Shown here in pieces: positions 1-9,000 of a stretch of 64,000 nt of DNA. The notes beneath the pieces are model-generated. The model was given only the letters and a program-made list of their open reading frames with translations, was not told where the DNA came from and did not search any database. Made by a program: the position numbers and the translations under genes. Positions within the stretch are counted from its first letter, which is position 1. The number at the start of each line of letters is the position of its first letter. Origin of the DNA: Capra hircus (Eukaryota; Chordata; Mammalia; Artiodactyla; Bovidae); the NCBI RefSeq assembly GCF_001704415.2, contig NC_030820.1:1-64000 (forward strand). Reading direction: 5' to 3'.

Positions 1-592
1 TCTTTAATTTGCATCTCCTTAAAGCATTAAAGTTACATCTCTATAGAACAAAGGTGCAGTGGGATATAACAAAGAAGGTACTTAACTCAAAAGATCTAAT
101 GTTGCTAATACCAGGTCTACTATTTGTTTTTCTATATACCAACTATATCTAAAAATAAAGGATATGAAAATTTGGCAGCAAGCATTGACTCAACAAATGA
201 AACTTTTAATCAGTCCTATTCTAAAGATTTTGACTCTTGGGAAGCCCCTACATTCCTAGGATGTTTTAAGCTTTCTGTGCCTCCTGCGGTCAGGAGGCCT
301 CAAACAATCACACGTGCAGCTGTACGAGTCCTGCAGGCAGGCTAGAAAGCCATCAGAGGGTTTGTTGGATTGAAACACTCTTTCAAATGCAGAAGACTAA
401 AGCCCTGAATTGACTTTTTCCAGAAAATGTCAGAAGAGAGGAAAAGCAGAGCACAAAAGCCGGCAGATTTTGTTGGGGTACATGCTTAGGAATTTCCAGA
501 GGGGTCCCTGAAGTCTGAGCACGCCTTGCGAATGTCAGCTTCCTTCCTCATGACCTTGTCACGGGCGGGATTCCTCACACTGGCTCCCGGCA
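1..592 (-). mobile_element. 3' LTR of minus-strand provirus A, cut by the window edge
   Basis: This is the 5' part of an ERVK-like LTR read on the minus strand. Its TG end lies at position 592 (reverse complement TGCCGGGAGCC). It aligns end to end with 5427-6017 with only about a dozen single-base or one-base indel differences by eye, roughly 2%. It is the downstream LTR of the provirus whose upstream LTR is 4742-6017. An A-rich, G-containing run next to it at about 593-610 on the minus strand fits a polypurine tract. The rest of the LTR, including its promoter and poly(A) part, lies outside the window, so the outer target-site duplication cannot be checked. Confidence 0.85.
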
Positions 593-1094
593 TCTCACCC
601 TTTTTAATTTTAATTAATTAATTAATTAATTTTAAAATCAGGTGCAGTTCGGTCGCGAGATTCCGAATGCTCTGCCGAAGAATCTAGACAATACAGGGAA
701 GAATGATTACGAGGAGCAAGATTATTAAACAGTAGACAGAATAGTCTTTCCAGAAATGAAGTTAGAGAAAGTGTGGAGAAAGTCATTGGCTTATTCCTGC
801 GGTGGTAAAATCTAATCGGGAGTGTTCCAAGGTCTGAATCTGATTATGAAGTTTCCCTAAGTCTAAACTAATATCTGAGCTGTTCCAAAAACACCTAAAA
901 CTTGATTTTTTAACCTATTGGTCATTTACTCTTGTTGAGTCAATGATTGCCGCTATACAGTTGTTGTAACACAGCAAGGACATAATTATCATATCAATAA
1001 GTTGTTACAGTTACAGGACATCTTTAAAACCACAAAAGAGCAGACATTATTTTGAGGAGTTAAGTAAGATGAAACCATCCATGGTTCACAAGTC

Positions 1095-1260
1095 ACTACA
1101 TTAGGTACGTTAAGTTTTCTGGAATCTTTGGTAAAAAGAAGAACATAAGGAGAGGATAGACAAGCCAAAATAGAGTAAATAGAGTCATTTTCTGGTTGGA
1201 GTTTGCGCTGCAGCAGCTGTTAGTCCTGCCGGGATCTTGATGTTTCTTTTGCCTCTTCTG
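1095..1260 (-). pseudogene. Possible env leader/signal-peptide remnant of provirus A
   Basis: Minus-strand translation gives a basic stretch (RRGKRNIKIPAGLTAAAA), then QTPTRK and a hydrophobic run starting MTLFTLFWL. This resembles the basic-then-hydrophobic leader that precedes env in betaretroviruses, and it lies between pol remnants and the 3' LTR where env should begin. A frame break follows soon after. No surface or transmembrane domain could be recognised in 593-1095. The call rests on position and composition only. Confidence 0.3.
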
Positions 1261-1556
1261 CCGGTGGGAGCAGCGGCCTTCACCCCGCCCTCTGACACTG
1301 GTGCTGTTACAGGGCTGCGAGTGCGGTGCACTGGGTTCCGTCAGTCAGGCTGGCCCCGCCCGCAGCTTTTGGTGCGCGGCTGTTTCTCGCGGCGGTGGTG
1401 GCAGAGAAGTTCCCTTTTTCTTTTGTGGCGAATCAGTCTGTCCGGGATCCAAATTGACGAATCTGCACCCTGTGGAAAAAATATAAACACTTTCTCGACC
1501 CGCAGTAAATTCTGGGTCGGGATCTTTTTGTTATCTGGAGAGATCTTTTTACTTTA

Positions 1557-1820
1557 TCAATGGCTTTTACATCTTACTGTTCCAGATGAATCAGCATTTA
1601 TTACAGAAAGAGCATGTTGTAAAATCTGATGGGGGAAAACTATACTTAATTTTTCCTTTTTTAATTTTTGAATTAACAAAGCACATAGAGGTAAGTGATG
1701 CAAGATCTGATCACAAGAATTTCCTATAGCAATCTGCCAATCAACATCAAACATTTGAAAATCATCAAGTTGTTGTCTGTTATATGGAATTACAATTTTT
1801 GATGGCTCTTTACTAAACAA
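1557..1820 (-). pseudogene. RT connection / start of RNase H remnant (pol), provirus A
   Basis: An 87-codon minus-strand open stretch contains KIVIPYNRQQLDDF, then DWQIAIGN, then a segment ending in NADSSG. This pattern matches the end of the connection domain and the first strand of RNase H in betaretroviral pol, where an aspartate in a D-x-S-S type motif is catalytic. It follows directly after the start of pol (1860-1959), so the fingers, palm and thumb of RT are absent between them. It cannot encode a working enzyme. Confidence 0.6.
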
Positions 1821-1859
1821 TTTAATAAATCAGTATACTTGAATTAATCTTTTTAATTA

Positions 1860-1959
1860 ATATGTCAGTAATTTTTCCTTAGGCAGACGCCACTGTTCCA
1901 CCCACACCAGATCTTGAGATTTCCATGTAATGGGGTTAGCAGCAAAAACAACGGCCTCC
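1860..1959 (-). pseudogene. Start of pol (RT N-terminus) remnant, provirus A
   Basis: A short minus-strand reading beginning at the ATG at 1957-1959 contains ITWKSQDLVWVEQWRL and a lysine/leucine tail, then a stop. The tryptophan-rich ITW...VWVEQW pattern is characteristic of the N-terminus of ERVK/betaretroviral reverse transcriptase. The stretch overlaps the end of the G-patch reading in another frame, as expected for a pro/pol frameshift junction. Only about 33 codons survive before the deletion. Confidence 0.55.
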
Positions 1960-2270
1960 ATTATAAATTTGGATGCCCCAATCCAGCACGTAGCTGTCGA
2001 GCAGTTGGGCAAATTGGCTCAATTATTCCTGTCTGTTGTTTACCCAATCCTTTTGATGGATCATAGCCCATCTGCAGCATCTGAGAGGTCACTTTATCAT
2101 CAGGGCTAAAAAGTAACACTCCCATTTGAGACAGCATGTCCCTCCCCCACAGGGTAAGGGGGAGCGAAGGAACGACATAAGGTTAGAAAGTTCCACAGGT
2201 ATCCTCAAATTGCCAATCTAAAATTTTTGCACTTTTAACTACTGCGGGGGCTTGAGGGCAAATAAAACAA
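1960..2270 (-). pseudogene. Protease C-terminal part and G-patch, provirus A
   Basis: Minus-strand translation of about 2121-2160 gives LTLWGRDMLSQMG, the conserved C-terminal strand/helix of betaretroviral aspartic protease. It is followed at about 1980-2080 by GYDPSKGLGKQQTG, a glycine-rich G-patch domain that ends this protein in betaretroviruses. The matching sequence in provirus C is 37286-37470. In a normal genome this directly continues the protease N-part. Here about 0.8 kb of RT-like and other sequence separates the two. Confidence 0.65.
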
Positions 2271-2850
2271 AATTTGACTCCTGAAATCTATCAGAGCAAC
2301 TTGCCAAATCATCACTATTTTTGTAAAAGAATTGCAGTTGATCTTTATTGAATGGAATTACTATAATTGTTACTTATTTTCGAAAAAGTTCTACACTTCT
2401 TTTTCTTTTTTTTTAAGTTAATTGTTCCACCAAGTTGGGATAAGATAAAACTATTTTTCTTGGGGTCATTGGTAGATGGAACCAATGGGCCTTCTTGTCA
2501 CAAGCATCCTGTAGGTATACATTTTGTGGCAAGAATAATTTAATCTCCTCTTTTGGCAATATTAATCTTAATTACTGATCATTTAAAGCCTCATTCACTT
2601 TAACAAAAGCCAACTCTGTCTCACTAGTCAACCTTTTCTTAGTACTGGGATTAGGATTGTTTTTTTTTAAGCAATCAAACAAAAGGCTTTAAATCTACAG
2701 AAGTCAGTTTTAAATGTGGGCATATCCAATTAATATCACCTAATAATTTTTGGAAATCATTTAAAGTTAGTAAACAATCTATCAGCAGCTTTAAAAGGAC
2801 ATTATCAGTTTTAAAACTTTTGGCAGACCTAAATATAAGAAGCAAGAAAA
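2270..2850 (-). pseudogene. RT thumb and connection remnant (pol), provirus A
   Basis: Minus-strand translation, shifted by small indels, shows a thumb-like TLNDFQKLLG pattern near 2727-2790. Downstream of it come PSSKRKLTNETELAL, ATKHTPTG and a DWQ-containing connection piece. The order and spacing fit the thumb and connection domains of betaretroviral RT. It sits upstream of the protease C-part, which is not the normal gene order. Provirus C has the same arrangement at 37470-38000. Many stops make it inactive. Confidence 0.55.
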
Positions 2851-2929
2851 GAGGTGTTACACAATATCTTTATAAGCTTTTCTAATGATCTTTTTATAAC
2901 CCAAATCTGGTCTATAGTCTTTTAGATGA

Positions 2930-3060
2930 CAAGTAACCATTTAATCTTTGCTTGAATACTTCCAGCAACGGGGAGCTCACTATTCACCAAGGTTTTAAAC
3001 TCTCTCTCACCTCTTACTCTATAGCATTTTTATCCTGCATACCACTTTTTCTAATCCCAC
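2930..3060 (-). repeat. CR1/L3-like LINE fragment inside provirus A
   Basis: On the minus strand this reads gagctccccgttgctgg, then a 'ttcaagcaaagattaaatgg' stretch whose translation contains LEVFKQRLDG in the better-preserved provirus C copy (38080-38235). That wording is typical of the 3' end of old CR1/L3-type LINEs. It lies between the protease N-part and the RT thumb piece in both proviruses. Identification is from memory of these repeat families. Confidence 0.45.
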
Positions 3061-3094
3061 CAACTCCTTTTCAGTAGTATATGTTGGCCAGGAG

Positions 3095-3200
3095 CTGCGC
3101 TAGTCTCTCAGCAATGTAAGAAACGTCTTATCTACTGTCTAACAGCCATGATATTTTATATCTTTGAATTAAAAAATCTTTTAAAGGCGTAGAAGCTGCA
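3095..3200 (-). pseudogene. Protease N-terminal part (active-site region), provirus A
   Basis: Minus-strand translation contains a KISWLLDSR pattern, which corresponds to the active-site loop of retroviral aspartic protease (D-T/S-G). The glycine is replaced by arginine and the next codon is a stop. Provirus C has the same block with LLDTR (38239-38436). Loss of the glycine and the following stop exclude activity. Confidence 0.5.
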
Positions 3201-3269
3201 ATATTTTGCATCCAAAAGGCTAGATCTAGATCCTCTGGGGCTTTTTTTTTTTTTGGTTTTTCTGTCTGG

Positions 3270-3484
3270 TAATAAGGTAAAAGCAAAAGCTGTGCTATTT
3301 TTTAATTTTAATTGCACAGTTTTAGCAGGTGGCGATATCAAAACTTCAATTTTTTTCAGTATAATCAGAATTTACTACACAAGACACTACTGAAATTTTT
3401 TGAAAAGAAAGCAAGCTATGCCCCAGCACAAGTCTTACAATGTCCTCAGGCAGGGGACTAGCCACTGGAATCTGAGTCAGGAGT
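3270..3484 (-). pseudogene. dUTPase remnant, provirus A
   Basis: Minus-strand reading shows PVASPLPEDI, LGHSLLSFQ, then VVNSDYTEK, which matches motif order in the betaretroviral dUTPase encoded in the pro frame (the substrate-binding loop is normally V-D-S-D-Y). The C-terminal lysine-rich part is damaged. The copy in provirus C (38449-38700) is longer and clearer. dUTPase upstream of protease is diagnostic for betaretrovirus-like elements rather than gamma-retroviruses. Confidence 0.6.
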
Positions 3485-3566
3485 TATTATTATTGAGGTG
3501 GTGGAACTGAGGTCCAGGCCTGAGATACCTGGGGTTGTTTGGTACGGCTTGTTATCTCTGTTTAGC

Positions 3567-3612
3567 AGGACATTTTGGCAAAAAAATGTTCTATTTGGCC
3601 TCAAGAGAAACA
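3567..3612 (-). pseudogene. Nucleocapsid zinc-knuckle remnant (gag), provirus A
   Basis: Minus-strand translation gives C-F-S-stop-G-Q-I-E-H-F-F-A-K, the outline of a CCHC zinc knuckle in which the second cysteine has become a stop codon. It lies only about 0.75 kb after the former gag start, where roughly 1.5 kb or more is usual, so most of capsid is missing. A lysine-rich tract, encoded by the poly(T) run at 3679-3712 on plus, lies just upstream of it in the gag direction. Confidence 0.5.
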
Positions 3613-3678
3613 TTTTGCATTTGTAAAGTCCTTTTTATTACGAATATTTTTCTTTCTTTTTTCTGTTTTTCTTCCTTT

Positions 3679-3712
3679 TTTTTTTTCTCTCTTTTTTTTT
3701 TTTTTTTTTTTG
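3679..3712. repeat. Poly(T)/poly(A) low-complexity tract
   Basis: A run of T broken by a few C bases on the plus strand. In provirus B the corresponding site (17574-17618) is an A/G-rich tract and in provirus C it is 38865-38891. It therefore belongs to the ERV gag region and is not the tail of a separate retroposon. Confidence 0.6.
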
Positions 3713-3713
3713 G

Positions 3714-4364
3714 GTGAGGCCCCTCCTGAGGGGATTCTATGCAAGGAGCAAGCTCTGTTTTAAAAGCTCTTTTGCTCAAAAATATTTTCACTATCCTTTT
3801 CAAACTTAAGCAATGTTCTGGGAGGCTTTGGATATAGAGTGGGGAGTTCTTAAGCCCTGGGGAGGCGCAAGCAGAGGTTGCAGTGATTGCCTTAAATAAG
3901 ATACCTTTTTTTAATGTTTGGTTTGTGTAGAGGGGGAGGGGGCTCTCCAGGGCGCTCGGCCGCTGCGTCCTATAAGCACCCTCCTTCCTCGGGAGGAAGA
4001 GTACAGTCTCTCTCCTTTTGTTTGCCAATGGCAGAAAATATGATCTGCGTAAAAGGTGGAGACCCACTACTATCCACTGCTATAGTCTCTCCCATAGGCT
4101 ACCTAACTAACAGCCTCATGACGGGGGTCCAGAACATTTGTAATAATATTTTACAGAGCAAAAGCATTTACAGGCCCATGCAAAGTATAATTAGTTTTTA
4201 GCTGTTTTATTACCTTAACCCAAGTATCTAAATCCCTTTTCTGGAAACCAAGGACATTGGTCTCGTAACAGTAGCCTTTTAATCTTTAATTTGTCTTTTT
4301 TGTTTAACAGTTACAAAATTACTTGTATAAAGAGGTGTCATTGTTTTGAGTCATTGTTACCCGT
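3714..4364 (-). pseudogene. gag matrix-region remnant, provirus A
   Basis: The former start lies at 4362-4364 on minus, where the codon is ACG; the equivalent codon in provirus B is ATG (16898-16900) followed by Gly-Asn, a myristoylation-type start. A stop follows within nine codons. Further on, the reading contains LPPEEGG and proline-rich PPPPLHK, the end of a matrix domain, also seen in B (17186-17371) and C (39033-39281). It is frame-broken and not functional. Confidence 0.55.
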
Positions 4365-4559
4365 GTCAGAAAATTAAGAGTTATAGAAAAGTCTGCCTTG
4401 ACAAAAAGGTTTTACCTTAGCCAAGGGGGGTTTTGTTTTAAACCCTAAGATAGCAGGTTTGTTTTCAACCTCTAGAGCACCAGGTTTCTCTTAAACCCTT
4501 GAACACTTCCCACTCCTCCTCACCCTGTCTATCCTACAGGGGGGTCGGTGGCACCCTGA

Positions 4560-4720
4560 GTGGGGTCCTAGCCATCCCGAACACTCAACACTGGGGGAGT
4601 ACCCGAAAGTACTCTGGAGGGAGTGATAAAGTCACTCCGGGGGGACCAACAGAGAGTGCTCCGGGGGGAGCAAAAGAGTGCTCCGGGGGCAGCTTTTGCT
4701 CCGAAGAACCTACCTTCGAA
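4560..4720 (-). repeat. GC-rich tandem hairpin repeats in the ERV 5' leader, provirus A
   Basis: Between the primer-binding site and gag there are four to five imperfect copies of a roughly 20-26 bp unit with core gtgctccggggggagcaa. Each unit contains a GCTCC...GGAGC inverted repeat able to fold into a short stem. Provirus B carries the same set at 16560-16680; provirus C has lost most of it. The position fits an RNA packaging/dimerisation region, but that function is inferred. Confidence 0.6.
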
Positions 4721-4723
4721 TAG

Positions 4724-4739
4724 CCTGTTCCGGGCACCA
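4724..4739 (-). promoter_or_regulatory. Primer-binding site, tRNA-Lys type, provirus A
   Basis: The minus strand reads TGGTGCCCGGAACAGG two bases after the LTR end. It resembles the tRNA-Lys(3) complement used by lentiviruses and some betaretroviruses, with one extra G and one substitution. Proviruses B and C have near-identical sites at the same distance, which supports the LTR boundaries. Confidence 0.7.
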
Positions 4740-4809
4740 TTTGCCGGGGTCCATCCCCGGTGGATCCAGGGAATTTGAAGGGTGGACGGCGTTGGTGTGG
4801 AAAGACTTG

Positions 4810-4815
4810 TTTATT
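4810..4815 (-). terminator. Poly(A) signal of provirus A 5' LTR
   Basis: AATAAA on minus, about 70 bp before the LTR end and 410 bp after the TATA box, the expected place for the R/U5 processing signal. It is seen also in B at 16444-16449. Confidence 0.6.
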
Positions 4816-5227
4816 TATTAATGTAAAATTAGATTAAGAAACTGTAGCATAGTAGGAAGATTAAGTGGAGGAAGAGGGCTGAATAGCTTGGTTTACGCGG
4901 AAGACCAATAAAATTCCAGACAAGGAATTTGCACCATCTACGTTGGGCCACCGGCACCCACTTGAATATCTAAGGGTGCCTCGCCTTAAGCTCCCTTTCG
5001 TGCGGGTCTTAACAGCCAGGGCAAGTAACTAGACCTGGCGAGCCTCCGCGCCCCAGGTGGAGATTCAGCCTGAAGTTAAAGTAAAGAGCAGAGAGAAGGA
5101 AAGGGAGAGAAGAAGAAAGAGAGAGAAAGACACGGGGGGAGCCAGAGTCCCAAGAAACCAGGCCGAGAGGCTAGTTCGAGAAACTGGTCCGAGAAGCTGG
5201 TCCCCATCCTTTATTGTTCAGAAGGCC

Positions 5228-5234
5228 TTTTATA
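5228..5234 (-). promoter_or_regulatory. TATA box of provirus A 5' LTR
   Basis: TATAAAA on the minus strand, placed about 790 bp from the 5' end of the LTR. The same motif is at the matching place in B (16079-16085) and in the solo LTRs. Transcription would run leftwards into the provirus. Confidence 0.65.
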
Positions 5235-6017
5235 CTTTTGATAAAATATGGAGATCAATGGGTAACACAGAATTATGTAGCGTTTGCAGCCCAGACTCTT
5301 TCTATACATCATTTTGTATACAAAAGGTCGCAGGTGATTTACATTATCTTCTGGCCAAGAGGCTTGTTAACACTTTTTGGTCTCTTCTTTAATGAATGTT
5401 AATTTTGTTTCCCCTGAAGTGTTTTTCTTTAATCTGCATCTCCTTAAAGCATTAAAGTTACATCTCTATAGAACAAAGGTGCAGTGGGATATAACAAAGA
5501 AGGTACTTAACTCAAAGATCTAATGTTGCTAATACCAGGTCTACTACTTGTTTTTCTATATACCAACTATATCTAAAAATAAAGGATATGAAAATTTGGC
5601 AGCAAGCATTGACTCAACAAATGAAACTTTTAATCAGTCCTATTCTAAAGATTTTGACTCTTCGGAAGACCCCTACATTCCTAGGATGTTTTAAGCTTTC
5701 AGTGCCTCCTGCGGTCAGGAGGCCTCAAACAATCACACGTGCAGCTGTACGAGTCCTGCAGGCAGGCTAGAAAGCCATCAGAGGGTTTGTTGGATTGAAA
5801 CACTCTTTCAAATGCAGAAGACTAAAGCCCTGAATTGACTTTTTCCAGAAAATGTCAGAAGAAAGGAAAAGCAGAGCACAAAAGCCGGCAGATTTTGTTG
5901 GGGTACATGCTTAGGAATTTTCAGAGGGGTCTCTGAAGTCTGAGCATGCCTTGCGTATGTCAGCTTCCTTCCTCATGACCTTGTCACGGGCGGGATTCCT
6001 CACACTGGCTATCGGCA

Positions 6018-9000
6018 CTCAACTTACGACGGCGACCTCAGGGACCCGCTCTGGTGGTCTCAGGAAAGGCCAGTCCCCATGAGAGTTGCTCGGGGGCCTC
6101 TCGGGATTCCTCTCCCGTCGATGCTGGAGCCTAAGACCTTGTCTGGAGTCGGGGCCGGAACCTGAGGATTCCTCTCCAGTGCTGACATGGATCTTGGGAT
6201 ACTTCTGGAGTCTCCCCAGGGGAGTCAGTCCTCGTCTCGAGTGGGGGCATGCACGTGCAATTTCCTCCCGAGCTGTAGCAGCAGTGTCACGCTTCCGGTC
6301 GCATGGATCAAGGGATCTGTGGCTTTCCCTTGAGGCTTTACCACGAGGCTTTCCCAGGTGGCTTTCCCACAGGGCGTTCCCAAGTGCCACCATGGTGTGA
6401 GGCGATCCTCGGCGTGAAAGTCGAGGCAGTGCAGGGAAAACAGGTTCCTCTGGAATGGACTGGGACATCTGGGGGACTCTTGGAATGGTGGCACGACCCT
6501 GGAGTTCCTCTCGCCTTTCCTGTGGAGAGCGCCTCCTCTTGAGATGGGATGGGAACGCTGGGAATTCTTTTCCGACCAAGCAAGTAAAGAATCACTGATC
6601 TCGAGCTACGAGGCGGAAACGGGGTTCCTCTGGATGTGGGTGGAACCCTTCTGCTTCATTCGAGTGGAGACGGGTATGTTGGGGAACTTTTTGAGTTGCA
6701 GCAAGGGTGTGAAGGTCCCTTTGGAAGTTCCAGAGGTTAGGTGTGATGAGCCTCGGGACGCCTCAGCGAAAATGGGCCTCATCTCGCCTGGAAGGGTGAA
6801 CCTTCTCCATTTTCTCGAGTTGCGGCAGGTGCTCTCGACTTACGACGGGGACCTCAGTGACCCGCTCTGGTGGCTTCAGGAAAGGCCAGTCCCCATGCGA
6901 GATGCTAGGAGGCCTCTCAGGATTCCTTTCCCATCGATGCCGGGGCCTAAGACCTTGTGTGGAGTCAGGGCAGGAAACTGAGGATTCTTCTCTAGTGCTG
7001 ACATGGATCTTGGGGTACTTCTGGAGTCTCCCCAGGGGAGTCAGTCCTCGTCTCGAGTGGGGGCATGCTCGTGCCCTTTCCTCCCAAGCTGTAGCAGCAG
7101 GGTCACCCTTCCCGTCGCGTGGATCGAGGGATCTGTGGCTTTCCCTCGAGGCTTTCCCAGGAGGCTTTCCCACTAGGCTTTCCACAGCGCTGTCCCACTT
7201 GACACCATGGTGTCAGTCGATCCTAGGCCTGAAAGTCGAGGCAGTGCAGGGAAAACAGGTTCCTCTGGAATGAACTGAGACATCTGGGGGACTCTGGGAA
7301 TGGTGGGACCACCCTGGAGTTCCTCTCGCCTTCACTGTGGAGAGCGCCTCCTCTTGAGATGCGACAGGAATGCCAGGAATTCTTTCCCGACCAAGCAGGG
7401 AAAGGATCCCTCATCTCAAGCTACGAGGCGGAAATGGGCCTCCCCTGGAAGTGGGCAGGACCCTCGTGATTCCTCTCGACGAGACGGGTATGTCGGGGAA
7501 CTTCTTGAGTTGCAGCAATGGTGTGAAGGACCCTTTGGAAGATCCAGAGGTTAGGTGTCCTTAGCCTCGAGACGCCTCAGCGGAAATCCGCCTCATCTCG
7601 CCTGGAGGGGAGAACCTACTGGATTTTCTCGAGTTGCGGCAGGTGTACTTGACTTACCATGGGGACTTCCGGGACATGATCTGGTGGCCTCAGGAAAGGC
7701 CAGTCCCTATTGAGTTGCTCGGGGGCCTCTCGGGATCCATCTCCCATCGATGCCGGGTCCTAAGACCTTGTGTGGAGTCGGTGCCGGAACCTGACGATTC
7801 CTCTCCAGTGCTGACATGGATCTTGGGGTATTTCTGGAGTCTCCCCAGGGGAATCAGTCCTCGTCTCGAGTGGGGGCATGCTCGTGCGCCTTCCTCCCCA
7901 GCTGTAGCAGCAGTGTCGCGCTTCCAGTCACTTAGATCAAGTGATCTGTGGCTTTCTCTCTAGGCTTTCCCACGAGGTTTTACCATGAGGCTTTCCCTCA
8001 GGGCTCTCCCACATTCCACTGTGATGTGAGTCGTTCCTCGGTGTGAAAGTCGAGGCAGTGCAGGGAAAACAGGTTCCTAGGTAATGGACTGAGACATCTG
8101 GGGGACTCTGGGAATGGTGGCACGACCCTGGAGTTCCTCTCGCCTTTCCTGTGGAGAGCGCCTCCTCTTGGGATGCGACGGGAACGCTGGGAGTCCTTTC
8201 CCGAACAAGCAGGGAAAGGATCCCTCGTCTCGAGCTACGAGGCAGAAACGGGGCTCCTCTGGATGTGGGCGGGACCCTCGTGCTTCCTCTCGAGTGGAGA
8301 CGGGTATGTCCGGGAACTTCTTGAGTTGCAGCAAGGGCGAGAAGGACCCTTTGGAAGTTCTAGAAGTTCGGTGTGATTAGCTTCGAGACGCCTCAGCGGA
8401 AATGGGCCTCATCTCGCCTGGAGGGGAGAACCTCCTTGATTTTCTCGTGTTGCAGCAGGTGCTCTCACCTTACGATGGGACCTCACTGACCCGCTCTGGT
8501 GGCCTCAGGAAAGGTCAGTGCCCATGCGAGTTGCTCGGGGCCCTCTGGGGATTCCTCTCCAGTTGATGCCAGAGCCTAAGACTTTGTGTGGAGTCGCGCC
8601 GGAACCTGAGGATTCCTCTCCAGTGCTGACATGGATCTTGGGGGTACTTCTGGAGTCTCCCCAGCGGAATCAGACCTCGTCTCGAGTGGAGGCATGCACG
8701 TGCGCTTTCCTCCCGAGCTGTAGCAGCATTGTCATGCTTAACGTCGCGTGGATCAAAGGATCTGTGGCTTTCCCTCGAGGCTTTCCCACGAGACTTTCCC
8801 ACAGGGCTGTCCCACGTGCCACCGTGGTGTGATTCGACCCTCGGCGTGAAAGTCGAGGCAATGCAGGTAATCAGTTTCCACTGGAATGGACTGTGACATC
8901 TGATGGACTCTTGCTATGGTGGCAAGACCCTCAAGTTCCACTCACCTTTCCTCTTGAGAGCGCCTCCACTTGAGATGCGATGGGATCGCCGGGAATTCTT

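Larger units (their letters stand above)
593..4741 (-). mobile_element. Internal region of provirus A, rearranged and defective
   Basis: The 4.15 kb between the two LTRs is about half the length of a complete betaretrovirus-like interior. Read on the minus strand it holds, in order: primer-binding site, leader with GC hairpin repeats, gag matrix remnant, nucleocapsid zinc-knuckle remnant, dUTPase, N-part of protease, a CR1/L3-like fragment, reverse-transcriptase thumb/connection, C-part of protease with G-patch, the start of pol, a second connection/RNase H piece, and a possible env leader. All frames carry stops. The capsid part of gag and the RT fingers/palm are missing. The same odd order is seen in provirus C (37286-39897), so it was present in the source element. 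The domain readings are by eye and moderately certain. Confidence 0.75.
4742..6017 (-). mobile_element. 5' LTR of provirus A (1276 bp)
   Basis: The LTR runs on minus from the TG at 6017 to the CA at 4742 (plus strand tgccggggtcc ... atcggca). TATAAAA is at 5228-5234 and AATAAA at 4810-4815 on minus. A purine-rich stretch lies between them. The portion shared with 1-592 differs at only about 2% of sites, so the provirus is young compared with the other LTRs here. Satellite starts directly at 6018. Confidence 0.9.

Noticed and set aside
1237..1629. Open frame of 130 codons on plus within provirus A
   Set aside because: It is antisense to the provirus, has no recognisable domain, and lies in a GC-rich stretch that favours open frames.
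3679..3712. Poly(T) tract considered as the tail of an antisense retroposon
   Set aside because: The same tract lies at the same place in three proviruses and no retroposon body or duplication adjoins it.
3591..4067. Open frame of 158 codons on minus within gag of provirus A
   Set aside because: It is out of register with the matrix reading conserved in B and C and is long mainly because of a lysine-coding poly(T) tract.
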